Positions 10,381-21,273 of a stretch of DNA of 64,000 bases are shown here, in pieces (within the stretch, counting starts at the first letter, position 1; every line of letters begins with the position of its first letter). Where the stretch lies: contig JAFEKR010000007.1 of the NCBI GenBank assembly GCA_019022495.1, positions 124,001-188,000 on the forward strand, given 5' to 3'. Made by a program: the position numbers and the translations under genes. This DNA is from Epichloe hybrida. Taxonomy: Eukaryota; Ascomycota; Sordariomycetes; Hypocreales; Clavicipitaceae. Below the pieces are notes generated by a model. It saw only the letters and a list, made by a program, of their open reading frames with translations. It was not told the DNA's origin and did no database searches.

Positions 10381-11480
10381 AAACTAATAACTAATTCCCT
10401 TCAACAGGGAACTAAAAACAACGTCAAAAAGGGAGCTATATTTAACAATAGCTAGGAATTCAAAAAGGGGGTCTTTTATTTTTTTTCCTGTTTTTCCCTT
10501 TTATCTGTTATTATCAAAAGTTGTTGTTTTTTTTTCCTTATAGTCTCTTTGTACACTTCTAATTGCTTTAAATGTAATTCTTTTGTAGAGAGGGTGTTAA
10601 AAATAAGACATATTTTTAGCCCTTTTCTAGTTAAAGAACCTTCTTATTACTAGCTTGCTTTGCAAGTCTGACAGCTGCACTGCAGCTGTTAACGGTCGCG
10701 AGGGCAGCTGTTAATGACTGCGTCGTAGCTGTTAATAGCTGCGACCGACCGTGTGGATGACTAATTAGTCAATTGCGTTGTGGCTATAAGTGTGGCTATA
10801 ACCACGCCACTAGTAATTAGGTAAGCTAGGGTGACGTAAGCTAGGGTGACGTAAGCAGGTTACCCTACATATAACTTACCCTATAGCTATCTTTAATAAC
10901 GATTTTCTCTTTATCTAGAGGTCGTACAAAAGTTTTATATATAGCAAATTAAAGCTTGAAGATAGGGCTTTCTCTTTATGCAAGGTTATTTTTTGGACCA
11001 AAAGTTAGTGTATACGGGTTGCTAGCTAGTATGGTAGTGAGTTGATTTTTTGATTTTTGCATACAAATGAATTTTGCGGAAAATCAAAAGTGGCCCGTAA
11101 GACCCCGTTGGCAGCCTGGATCCACCGATACGGTTGGTAGGTCTATGAGAGGAAGAAGATCTTTTTAACTAGCTAGATAGCTAGTCCTCTTAACTAACAA
11201 TAGCCGCATTGCCCGTACAACGTATCTAAAATCAATTCTATTGCTTTATAAGATATCATAAAAGTGATCTAAATTGAATTCTATTAGTTAATAACTGCCA
11301 CAACCTTCCGTTGCGTTGCGTTAATTGATTCAACGTTGCGGCCCTATCGGTCCCCGACCGTAGAGCTTGCACTTGTACAGCTGTTGCCAGCTGGCAGCTA
11401 GTAACTAGCTCCCTACATTTCAATAGCTATAGGCTAATTTTCTCTGTAAAGAAATCCCTTCTTTTAATTCTAGAAGATGC
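10381..11480. other. Copia 3' flank and GC-richer patch, no gene seen
   Basis: After the pol relic there is a purine-rich tract (AAAAAGGGGGTC near 10455-10470) that could be a polypurine tract before a 3' LTR, but no LTR partner is in the window. From about 10600 to 11400 the composition is clearly less AT-rich, with CAGCTG motifs repeated at 10670-10740 and a GTAAGCTAGGGTGAC direct repeat at 10822-10852. No protein could be read on either strand. Confidence 0.5.
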
Positions 11481-13000
11481 CTGCCTTTATTATAATTATT
11501 GCTAATACTAGATTAACGTGAAATTTAGGAATAAATAAAGCTAACTCTAATATAATAGTTCTTACTCTTTACGATATAGGATCTGTGATAGATATGCTTA
11601 CAGGCCCTTAACCTAAAGCTATATAGATTGTGCTGCTAGCCTTAACCTCTATTGCTATATCCTTATTGAATTCAGATTGTTTAAACTATTAGATATTATT
11701 AAAGATATAAACGTTCGCTCTAGAGTTATAGAGGACTATATTCCTTCTTAATTCTAAGTTATTCCTAGCGTTTAATGAATTCGCGCTTTCCTTTGATAAT
11801 TCCGCGCGTTTAAAGCGTATAAATAATAATATATTAGCTAACTTTTTACCTAGAGTAATAGTTACTAAGTTGTTTATAGGGTTTTGTAAAGGCATAATAA
11901 TCTTATTACCTTTCTTCCCTAGCTTTTAATTTATAGCCTTTAATTTCTCCTATAGGTTAGCCTTAAGATACTTCTTAATATTCTCTTTAGAGTTCTTTCT
12001 AACTTCCTAGTTCTTTAGAGTAGCTTCTAGCTTATAGAGAGCCTTAAATAAATTATAGGATTCCCACTACTTTAAGGTATTCTTTATATTATGATTTATA
12101 TATCTAGGGTACTTAGGCCTCTCTAGCTTTGTTAAATCATTTAATCTATTACTCGTGAGAGCATTAGTAGTCTTTAGTTCCTTTGGCGGAGCCTTATAGT
12201 CCCTTTTAAACTTAGTAATAGCTTTAATTAAGCTTGTTTTTATCCTTTTATTAAGTAAGTTATTTTACTTCTTCTAAAATAACTTATATTTGCTTTAAAG
12301 AGGCGCAATAAACTTATATAGCATTATCTCTTTAGTCTATTAGGTCCCTAGGTCTAGACAATTTCTCTAAAGTACTTTAATTATTATAGCTTACTTATAC
12401 TAATTATAGGTACCTTTAGCTTATAAATAATTATTTAAATAGTTCTCTATAAGGATTAGTATTTTCTTTATATTTAGCTTATACTACTTGTAAAGAAGTA
12501 AGAGTATCCTTTAGATATAATATTAAATAAACTCCTTCTCCTTAACCTTAGTATTAAAGTTAAGGGAATCTTAAATATTCTTTAAAAGGGTCTTATAAAT
12601 ATATTCCCTAATCTTTAGTATTTATTTAGCTAGATTATAATACTTTATAAGCTTAAATTAAAGCTTCTTATATTTAAAATTAAAGTAATCCTTTATATCT
12701 TTATATACTAGCTTCTAATCCTTAAGAGCATTAGGGTTATTCTCTATAATCTCTAGTCTCTAACCCCTTTATAGGTATGTAAGTATTGTAAGTTCTTTAA
12801 GTAATTTAACCTTATTTAGGTTAATATACTCCTAGACCCTATAGGATTCCGTGTAATTCTTAATCTACGTAAACTACTTAATCTAGTCCTTCTCTAATAA
12901 TAACACTATATTTAGAGTTTCTTTAGATATATTAAAGGGGAACACACTATATAAGGGAAGCGTAGGATATGTTAATTAACTATTAATTAATATAATAAGG
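11480..13000 (-). pseudogene. Degenerate Ty1/Copia gag and protease start, minus strand
   Basis: On the minus strand the block reads as a gag-like region (about 13000 to 11900). It is followed by a protease start that survives as NSRANVYIFNN (11690-11730), matching the D-S-G-A-N-x-H-I-x-N-N pattern with RIP-type substitutions. After stops it continues with a segment like TIILELALFIPKFHVNLV, matching the post-protease stretch of Copia (L-NV-Y-P-F--NL-S). The open frame 11689-11895 is only a chance intact piece of this relic. It is a different Copia lineage from the one at 8590-10380, as far as the motifs allow. Confidence 0.7.
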
Positions 13001-13181
13001 GCGTTTATCTTGTGATATTAGCAAGTATTTAATTAATCTAATAGAGCTTAATAACCTTAAAGATAATAATAAATTTAGTAATAGAAGCCACCTAGGCTTA
13101 TAACTATTAGGTAAGGGTGTAAATAGATAATGAAAAGTATTTAATTTGATTAATTAGAGGTGTAGACGGCAGCTGACTTTT
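13001..13181. other. Short spacer, pre-insertion flank of Gypsy element
   Basis: AT-rich to about 13150, then less mutated: GGTGTAGACGGCAGCTGA directly precedes the CTTTT target duplication (13177-13181). The natural continuation of this flank is at 21008 onward (GTACCTAAAGGGTAC). Confidence 0.6.
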
Positions 13182-13448
13182 TGTCAGGAGCACGGAGGCC
13201 AGGGAGTCGCGGACAGGACAGTTATATAACGGAGCCCTCAGGTAAGCCTTAGCCTACGCGAATAACTAAGTAGCTACTAGATAGCTACGTGCGTGTAGTA
13301 AGGTATTTAGACAAGGACTACCTATAAGAGATATAGAAGGTTAGAGTTTAAGACCTTTATATACTTACCTCTAAGTAGTAGCTCTCTAGCTATAACTAAG
13401 AACCTTAGCCTTTACTCTATTTATATCTCCTTAAATATAGTTATAATA
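13182..13448 (+). repeat. 5' LTR of Gypsy element
   Basis: The 267 bp align without gaps to 20736-21002. Up to roughly LTR position 145 this copy keeps C/G where the partner has T/A; after that it is the mutated copy. Confidence 0.9.
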
Positions 13449-13829
13449 AGTTAAACTCTTAAACCCTTTAGGGAAAATAAACTATTAGCTAGATTTAAAT
13501 ATAAAGAAGCTATAGAATATTTACCTAAAACACACTTACACTACCTAGTAAGGAAGCCCTAACTTTATAGCGCTTAGGTAGTAACTAGAACACCCTAACT
13601 ATAAAACATAAGAGGGTATAGTAGACGCTACCTAACTAATATAGCAATGCTAAATCTAGGAATAATAATAATCTAGATAAGCTATAAAGGTAATATAAGG
13701 TTATATAAGCTAAGCTACAAAATACTTATATAAGAAAGAAGATCTTAGATATAGAAGTGTAGCTTAAGGAAATAGAAGCAGACTTATAATTAGCTAGATT
13801 AGGCAAAGAACCTATAATTACCCCTTAAA

Positions 13830-14640
13830 TAAACACATAGAGAATTCCCTTATTCCTAGATTTCCTACCTAATACTAAGTTCGTAGTAAACACATACCTA
13901 TAAAGCTTTATTAAGATATAGTATAAGGTGCTTACGTATAAAGGTAATACCTATAAGAATCTATAGGTATACCTAGTAGATTTAAATATGCTATTTTAGC
14001 TAGACCTAAGAACCTTTTAGGATAATAAAACAAAGGTAGTATATACTAGTAGCTACTTAGCTAATAATATAAAGCAATAGTAAATATATTATATAATAGT
14101 AAATAGGTTAGTTAACTACTTAGCTTATACCTAGGATAGATTTGTGTCCTAGCTAAACACTAGAGTAATAGATAAAGATATATAGTGCTTAGAAGCTACT
14201 AGGATACTACTAAATCTTAGGTAGAAGAGTAATTAGTCTTTTTAATCTTTCCTAAGACTTTAGATAAAGGTAAAAGCGAAATTACCTAACTAAATCCCTA
14301 CGCACTTAAGAATAGTAATTTTTCTAAATAGCTTAAATAACACTATAAGGAAGCATATAGTTAGCTAAGAGTTCCTAATATCTTAGAGTTACCTATAGGG
14401 TTAAGGAAAAAAGGCTAAAGTTATAATAATATCTATATTAAGTAATTATAATAGAAACTATAATAAGAAAGGCAGGAGTAATAAGAGATAACACTCTAGC
14501 TCCCTTATAAATAACTTATAGCAAAGCTTATAGTAACCTAGCATAAGCTAGAGACTATTTAAGTGCTATAAATATAGTAGCCCTAGATATAGTTTAAATA
14601 GATATAATATAGTAAACTACTTAATCTATAAAAGTAATAA
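13830..14640 (+). pseudogene. Gypsy gag with zinc knuckle, RIP-killed
   Basis: The end of gag is marked by a nucleocapsid zinc knuckle at about 14561-14606. The spacing Cx2Cx4Hx4C is preserved exactly, but the second Cys, the His and the last Cys all read Tyr. Each of these changes is a single transition of the kind RIP makes. The upstream region is coding-like with many TAG/TAA codons. Confidence 0.75.
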
Positions 14641-15599
14641 GCATATTACTAAGAAGCATAAGGATAGTAGTAATAAAACCTTAGACCTAAATAAGATTCT
14701 AATTAGTTTAGCTTAGGCCTAGGATAATAGTCTTACTATAAAAAAACCTATAGATAAGAGAATAAGAATATAGGTATCCTTATAGTAAGATAACCGCTAG
14801 TTAGTAGTGCTAGCGCTGTTTAATATAGGTATGGAATATTTAATAATCCACCCTAAATTTTTATTAAAATAGGATTAGAAGAACATAGAAAAAACAAAGA
14901 TAACACTAGAAAGTGTAAGTAAGAACAAGATCCTACACTAGGGAATCCTACATAAACTAGTTAAGGTAAAAGATAGTATAGGCTATATAAAGGTCTACTA
15001 AGTTAGCTACTATATTACTAATATAGGAGAGGGAATACTCCTAGGGATAGACTAGACCCTAGAATATAAACCTATAGTAATAGACTAGAAGTAGGGTTTC
15101 TAGAGGTTTCTAATAACCTAGGATCACATTACTTTCGCCGTAGGCAAGTAATAACTTTATAAGGTAGCAAAGCAGTCTTCTATTACGCTATTACTAGCGT
15201 TACTAAAGATTAAGGTAGTTAACCTAGAGGCAATAGAAGAAGATACTAATAAAAATTCACTAATAGGTAACATAATAAGCAATAACCTAAGTTATAGTGT
15301 AGTTATAGTAATAGCAGTAAAACATACTTATATATTAAAGAAAAAAAAACTAAAAAGCGTAATAGCACTCTAGGCAGTATTTTATAAAGAATTAGCAACG
15401 CCTATATAAGAGACGGATAGTAATATACCCCTATAGTAAATTCTAGAAAAGTATATAAAATTTATAAACATGTTTTTAAAGGAGCTAGCTAGTAAGCTCC
15501 TGGAATTAGGTAGTTACACTTATATAATTAAATTAGAAGAGGGAAAACAACTACCCTAGGGACCTATATATAACCTAGCTAAAAAAAAGCTAGAAGTGC

Positions 15600-16860
15600 T
15601 TAGGGAGTACCTAGCAAGTGCGTAGAAAAAAGGGTGGATCAGAAGATTAACAAGCCTAGTAGGAGCCCTGATTTTATTTGTTCCGAAAAAATCAGGGAAA
15701 TTAAGGCTTTATGTGGATTACAGGGGCCTTAATAGGATTACTGTCAAAAATAGGGCCCTTTTGCTACTAATCTCCGAAATCCTTAATCAATTAGCAAGTG
15801 CAAAGATTTTCATATCACTAGATCTTCAAGAGGCATACCACTAGCTACGTATCCGCAAGGGCAATAAGTAAAAGACAGCATTCCATTACCGCTATAAGCA
15901 CTTCGAATATCTTATAATACCGTTTAGGTTAGTAAATACGCCAGCCACTTTTCAGGAATATATTAACAATACTCTTAAGGGGCTTATAGATGAATTCTAC
16001 ATTATCTACCTTAATAACACCCTAATATATAGTAGTAACCCCGTAAGACACATAGAGCATATTAAAAGAGTACTAGGGTAACTTCGGGACGCTAACCTCT
16101 ACATCAACCTTAAAAAGTGCTAATTTTTAGTTATAAAGGCAAAGTTCCTAGGTTTTATTATATCTAAGAAGGGCATTAAGATAGAACCATCACGGGTTAA
16201 AGCCATTATAACCTAGCTAATACCTAGTAGCGTATTTAATATTTAATTATTCCTTAGGTTTATAGGGTTTTACTAATATTTTATAAAATAGTATAGTAGG
16301 GTAGTAGTCCCGCTAATAAACTATCTAAAGGGTATTTAACTAGCAGAGTTTAAGCTAAAGCCTAGTAAACTTATAGCGTTTAGAGAACTCTAAAAGAAGT
16401 TCTAGGAGGCACTAATCTTAGTGCACTTTAACTTACTTTATTTACTAAGAGTAAAGATAGACACATCTAGTTACGTAATTAGAGCTATACTTATAATATT
16501 AGTGCTAGGTAGCTAGCACCTAGTAGCGTATTTTTTAAGGAAGTTAACTAATATTAAACTTTACTACTTAACCCTAGACGCTAAGTTATTAGCAATCTAG
16601 GAGGCGTTTTAAGCCTAGAGATATTACCTTACGTATTTAACTCATTAGATTATGGTTATTATAGACTATCTAAATTATAAGTACCTAGTTATAAAGCTAA
16701 AGCTATCTAGCAGGCAAGTAATAGCGTTAGATAAGCTCTGTCTATTTAATTTCAGGATTAAACATTATATAGGTAAGCTAAACCCTGCTAATACCCTGTT
16801 AAGAAGAGTAGATTATATTAGTAAGAAGCGTAGGGCAGAGGCTACGTCCTCATAGCTACC
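15600..16860 (+). pseudogene. Gypsy reverse transcriptase and RNase H, RIP-killed
   Basis: From about 15630 the plus strand reads [19 protein letters not shown], then [37 protein letters not shown], and a catalytic box at 16007-16018 reading Y-L-N-N where active enzymes have Y-x-D-D. FLGFIIS and the thumb region follow. RNase H begins near 16430 (VKIDTSSYVI) and includes a 67-codon open piece at 16652-16855 that ends with the usual KLNPANTLLRR-type motif. Stops replace Gln and Trp. This part of the element is less AT-rich than its surroundings. Confidence 0.92.
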
Positions 16861-17499
16861 TAACTTCTTAGCTAAGTTTTTAAATACTAAGCAGTAAGGG
16901 CGCTATATATACAATAGTGTAGTTATAGGCCCTAAGGTTATATTACTTAGCGTAGTTAATAGTTTATTATAAGAACACTATAAGGGCTATTTAAGCCTCT
17001 AGGGTTTTAAGAAAACATAACTTTATTATATTATTAAGAAACCTAATAGTCTTACAAAGCCTGTAAGTGGTATGCTAACTAGGTCCGCTTATTATAAGCA
17101 GCAAGGTCATGCCTTATCTATATTTTCTAATATTTCTATAAGTCTAGCAAGCCTATAGGTTAGGAGCCTAGCTAGGTTAGTAGTTAGTAAGTAGTATAGG
17201 CGCCCCCTTAAAACGCTACTTAGCTATAATTTATCTATAAGTCTAAAAGCATACTATAAGCTAGCTACTTGTAGTAGTGTTATAGCAAGAATATAGGTAG
17301 TCTAGTAAACCTCTTCTAAGTTTGTACGTAACACTTATCCTATATATGTAGAATTAGAGACTCTAATTTAAGTTATATTATTTTAAGCATAGCAAGGTAA
17401 TAACTTTACTATAGGTTAGAGAAAGCTGCTTAAGAGCGGCGACTTAGAAGCGTTGTAAACATAGTCTATTAGGCCCTCTAAGCTATTAATGTTTAAGAA

Positions 17500-18250
17500 T
17501 AGAGTTTTTATTCTAGTTAGTATAAGAAAGGAAGTTATACTACTTACTTATAATAACCTAGCAGTAGGCCACTAGGGAGCTAGCAGGACCCTCTATTAGA
17601 TTATAAGTTAGTATTACTAGCTAATAATAAAGAAAGACACTAAGTTATATATATAAACTTACGTAAGCTACTAGACTTTAAAGCTAAGGCACTACAAACC
17701 TTATAGCGAGCTAGCTATGCTACTAATGCCTAATTAGCCTTTTTAAGAATTATTAATAGACTTTATTATAAGGCTACCGCCCGTGAAAGACATAAACTAG
17801 ACCTACAATGCGATCTTAGTTATTATGGACCGTTTTATAAAATATAGTATTTATATCCCTATTTTAATACATATAACTAGCAATAGGTTAGCTACTATAT
17901 TCTTAGAATATGTTTTTAGGGATTATAGCGCTCTAGAGGGTATTGTTATAGACTATAGTTTAACCTTTACTAGTGGGTTTTAGATAACCTTCTACTATCT
18001 TATTATAACTAAGTAGCAACTAAGCACCGCGTTTTACCCGTAAATAGATAGTTAGATAGAATATCTAAACCAAGTTTTAGAGCACTATTTAAGAGCCTTT
18101 ACTTGCTTTAACTAAACTAATTAGGCTAATAACCTTTTAATAAAATAGTTTATATATAATATAAGCGCCTATTTAACTTATAGCTACACCCTAGCTAAGG
18201 CGCTATAAGGCTATAACCCTAGGGGACTATAGTAAGTAGTTATAAATATT
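17500..18250 (+). pseudogene. Gypsy integrase core, RIP-killed
   Basis: The frame reads GHxGASRTL, then the core with LLIDFIIRLPPVK, AILVIMDRFIKY, and FYP-IDSQIEYLNQVLEHYLRAF. The last is the recognisable F-H-P-Q-T-D-G-Q-T-E-R-x-N block with RIP-type changes. The D,D-35-E layout of retroviral-type integrases is followed. Confidence 0.88.
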
Positions 18251-18639
18251 CTTATAGTAAATAACTAGGTAAAAACTTATGCTATTGCGCTAAAAGACAG
18301 ATATGTAGTAATTAAGCAGCTTCTAAGTAACTTATAGGCCTAGTATATAAAACACTATAATAAGAAGCGGACCCTAATAAAGTTTAGTATAGGTAACTAT
18401 ATATTATTATCTATAAAGAATATTAACTTATAGCAACCTAGTAGGAAGCTAAGTATAAAGTACTTAGGCCCTTATAAAATTAAAAAGGTAATTAGTACCT
18501 ATAGACTTATATACTAATTAAAGCTACTACCTAGAACACATCTGTATAATGTTTTTAACATTACTAATCTTAAACTATTCATAGGGGACCTATCTAGCAT
18601 AGAAGATACATCCTTACTACAAGATAACATCGCGAACAA

Positions 18640-18790
18640 CAAGTAAGAGTTTAAAGTTAAAAGAATTATATCATATTGTTACAATAGGAGATGTTAGAAA
18701 TACCTAGTTAAATAGAAAGGCTATAATACTTTAGAAAATTCTTAGGTAAAGAAAAGAGATTTTATTATAATAAATATTATTAAGGATTAT
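18640..18790 (+). pseudogene. Chromodomain at the C-terminus of Gypsy integrase
   Basis: The reading FKVKRIISYCYNRRC-KYLVK-KGYNTLENS matches the chromodomain pattern Y-V-E-x-I-L-x-x-R-x-x-x-x-x-Y-L-V-K-W-K-G-Y-x-x-x-x-x-T-W, with Trp codons turned to TAG. Chromodomains on integrase direct chromoviruses to heterochromatin; that is family knowledge. Confidence 0.85.
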
Positions 18791-18799
18791 AAGTAGTAA

Positions 18800-20735
18800 C
18801 TAAGTAGCTAGTTTACGAACATAGAGGTATATTTAATAGTTTTTAGATAGTAGTAGTAATATATATAAAAAAAAAAATTCCAGATAATTTCTTAGATAAC
18901 CTAACTTATAGCTACTTTACACTAATCACTCCATTAACACATCACCTACTAGGCCCTTAGTAATCTCACTAGTAATAATAGGGGCAGAGAATTTATCCTT
19001 ATTATTAAAAGAATCCCCCTCTCTATATATATATATATAAAGCTTACTAGGGAGGTCTAGTAGCCTAATATAAGTAGGAAGCGCAAATATATTAGTAGTA
19101 AGCTACTAGTAAGTTAGTAAAGCTATAAGCTAGAGCGTAGGAAGTATATATAGATAGAAAATTCTATGTAATAAAATGTAAACTATTAGAAATATTAATC
19201 TAGACTTCTAGATTAATAGTATTATTAAGTAGTAATATAGTAACTTATTTATTAGCATTAGCCTTATATATAACTTTTACTATAAGCTACGCTTACCTTA
19301 CCTACCTATGCTTATTAGTATTTTTAGTAGTTAGGAGCGTATTATAAAGTTTATATTTTATGCGTATTAGATACTAGTAGTATATTAGTAGTAACTAAGT
19401 TATAGAAATAAGAGATATATATATTATTAAGAAAGTATAGATTATTATTAGGATTACTATAAGTGTTAATATACTTAAAGAGCATATAGTATAACTAGGT
19501 AAACTAAGTAATATACTAGTAGTATATTAGTATATATATTAGTAGTAGGAAAGGGAGAATAAACCCTAGTGTAATCCTTATTATTATGCATATAATAAGT
19601 GTATTTTATTAAGTTATTTATATAAGTTAGGAGTAATATATAGTAAGATAGTAGTAAAGTTATACTTAGAGAATTAGTATATTAGGTTAGGATAGATTTG
19701 CTCTTAATAATATATTATAGCTTTATACTATTACTATCTTTAGGTATAATAGCTTATATTATAACTTACTATATATAGTAAATATAAGGAATTTTTATTT
19801 TACTAGCACTACTAGCTATAAGTTAGTAAGGTAAGCGCTAGGGGGACCTAGATATTATACTTATATAGAAATTTTAGAAGCTAAATATTTCTTACTAGGA
19901 GACTTTAAAGGGGATATTATAGGAGTCTTTAAAATAGAAGGAGGTAGTAGTAGTAAAGTAATTACTTATATTAAAGATATTATTAACTACTAGTAAGTTA
20001 GTAGTAATATACTATATAAAACTTATAAGTAAAAGGCAAGCTACTAATATTTTAGTATTTAAGAGAATTTAGATATTTTAGATAAGGATAGACATAGATA
20101 ATAAAGTAATACTATAGGATATTAGTAACTACTATAAGAGAAGCTATAAAGCTACTAGCTTATAGGTAAGGGTAACTTATAATACTAAGGGAGAATATAA
20201 AGGGGAGAAAAGTATATAGAAGTAAGGGGAAGTAAGCCTCTTTTATATTAGCCCTAGACCCCTAAGTAATTTACACGCTATGTGTAGCTAATCTAGGAAT
20301 TATAATATTTATAGTTATAGCTACTACTAGTAAATACACACACTAGCTATAAACTCCTAGTAAGATTAACATAATATCCCTAATATTAGATAAGAAGTTA
20401 TTTATTTTAAATAGTATGCGTTACCCTAACCTTTTAACCTAATTATAAAACTTAATATAAGTAGTTTACTTACTTAGTACTAATAACTTATTAGATAGAG
20501 ATATATATATTAGAGGTAATAAAGTAGCAAGTATATAGCTATCTATAATCTAAATATTATAAGGAAAATTACCTAGGTCCTAATAATATTTACCTTATTA
20601 TTTAAAGTAAATATAATATTACATACTAATAGCACAGCTAGTAATATAGATATTACTATAGGTTATGCGTAGTAAACACGCTCTAGCTAAGTAGCTCTTT
20701 ATAATTAAGGATAATTATATATTAGGGGGGTAGCA
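18800..20735. other. Long non-coding spacer of Gypsy element, possibly holding another relic
   Basis: About 1.9 kb of very AT-rich DNA between the chromodomain and the 3' LTR. No protein is readable. The segment 18930-19070 (AACACATCACCTACTAGGCCC, a CCCCCTCTC tract, then TATATA) resembles leader-like sequence at 270-310 and 8400-8520, which may mark a nested solo LTR; its borders could not be fixed. Confidence 0.45.
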
Positions 20736-21002
20736 TATTAGGAGCATAGAGGCTAGGGAGTTGTAGATAGGATAGTTATATAATAGAGCCCTTAGGTAAG
20801 CCTTAGCTTATGTGAATAACTAAGTAACTACTAGATAGCTATATGTGTATAGTAAGGTATTTAAATAAGGACTACCTATAAGAGATATAGAAGGTTAGAG
20901 TTTAAGACCTTTATATACCTACCCCTAAGTAGTAGCTCTCTAGCTATAACTAAGAACCTTAGCCTTCACTTCGTTTATATCTCCCCGAACACAGTCGTGA
21001 CA
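20736..21002 (+). repeat. 3' LTR of Gypsy element; right border of the AT island
   Basis: The final 35-40 bp (from about 20968) retain CTTCACTTCG and CCCGAACACAGTCGTGACA, whereas the 5' LTR has the mutated counterpart there. The compositional border of the whole island therefore falls inside this LTR, not at its edge. Confidence 0.9.
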
Positions 21003-21273
21003 CTTTTGTACCTAAAGGGTACATAGTGCGCTATGGTAATAACTAGTCTACGGAGGTACTTCTAATATATTCGTCTCCACCGATGTCTTATCCTAGTCAA
21101 TGCGCGCTCCTTGCCCACACATCCAATGCTTCAGGGAGCTCTTCCTGACACTAGGGCATGTAGGTTTGTAAAATAATTCAGGGGATAGAGTGTACACCCA
21201 TTTTCCCTCTCTCTTTTTTTTCTTCTTCTCTCTTATGTATCATATGACATTCCTTTTAACAACCTCTGCAGAC

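Larger units (their letters stand above)
1..20967. other. AT-rich, RIP-mutated transposon island
   Basis: This stretch is strongly AT-rich. It is dominated by TA, AG and CT steps and is poor in CA and TG. Where reverse transcriptase, RNase H or integrase can be read through, former Gln (CAA/CAG) and Trp (TGG) codons are TAA or TAG, and conserved Asp, His and Cys codons have become Asn or Tyr. That is the pattern expected of repeat-induced point mutation, a premeiotic genome defence of filamentous ascomycetes acting on duplicated DNA. No intact host gene is visible. Less damaged patches remain at about 4190-4340, 4690-5560, 6430-6580, 10600-11480, 13155-13320 and 15600-16220. The right border lies inside the 3' LTR of the Gypsy element, where composition changes abruptly within about 40 bp. 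Confidence 0.93.
13182..21002 (+). mobile_element. Ty3/Gypsy LTR retrotransposon (chromovirus type), complete but RIP-killed
   Basis: LTRs of exactly 267 bp lie at 13182-13448 and 20736-21002. They begin TGTCA and end TGACA (TATTA and TAATA in the mutated edges) and are flanked by CTTTT at 13177-13181 and 21003-21007. A G-run (AGGGGGG, 20724-20730) just before the 3' LTR fits a polypurine tract. Inside, in order, are gag with a zinc knuckle, reverse transcriptase, RNase H, integrase and a chromodomain, all on the plus strand and all broken by RIP-type stops. The order RT-RH-IN-chromodomain places it with the chromoviruses of the Ty3/Gypsy group. A spacer of about 1.9 kb between the chromodomain and the 3' LTR is unusually long. 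Confidence 0.93.

Noticed and set aside
11689..11895. Independent small gene on the minus strand
   Set aside because: It is a surviving piece of a Copia gag/protease relic; the frame continues through stops on both sides.
16652..16855. 67-residue gene
   Set aside because: Chance intact stretch of the Gypsy RNase H region, flanked by RIP stops in the same frame.
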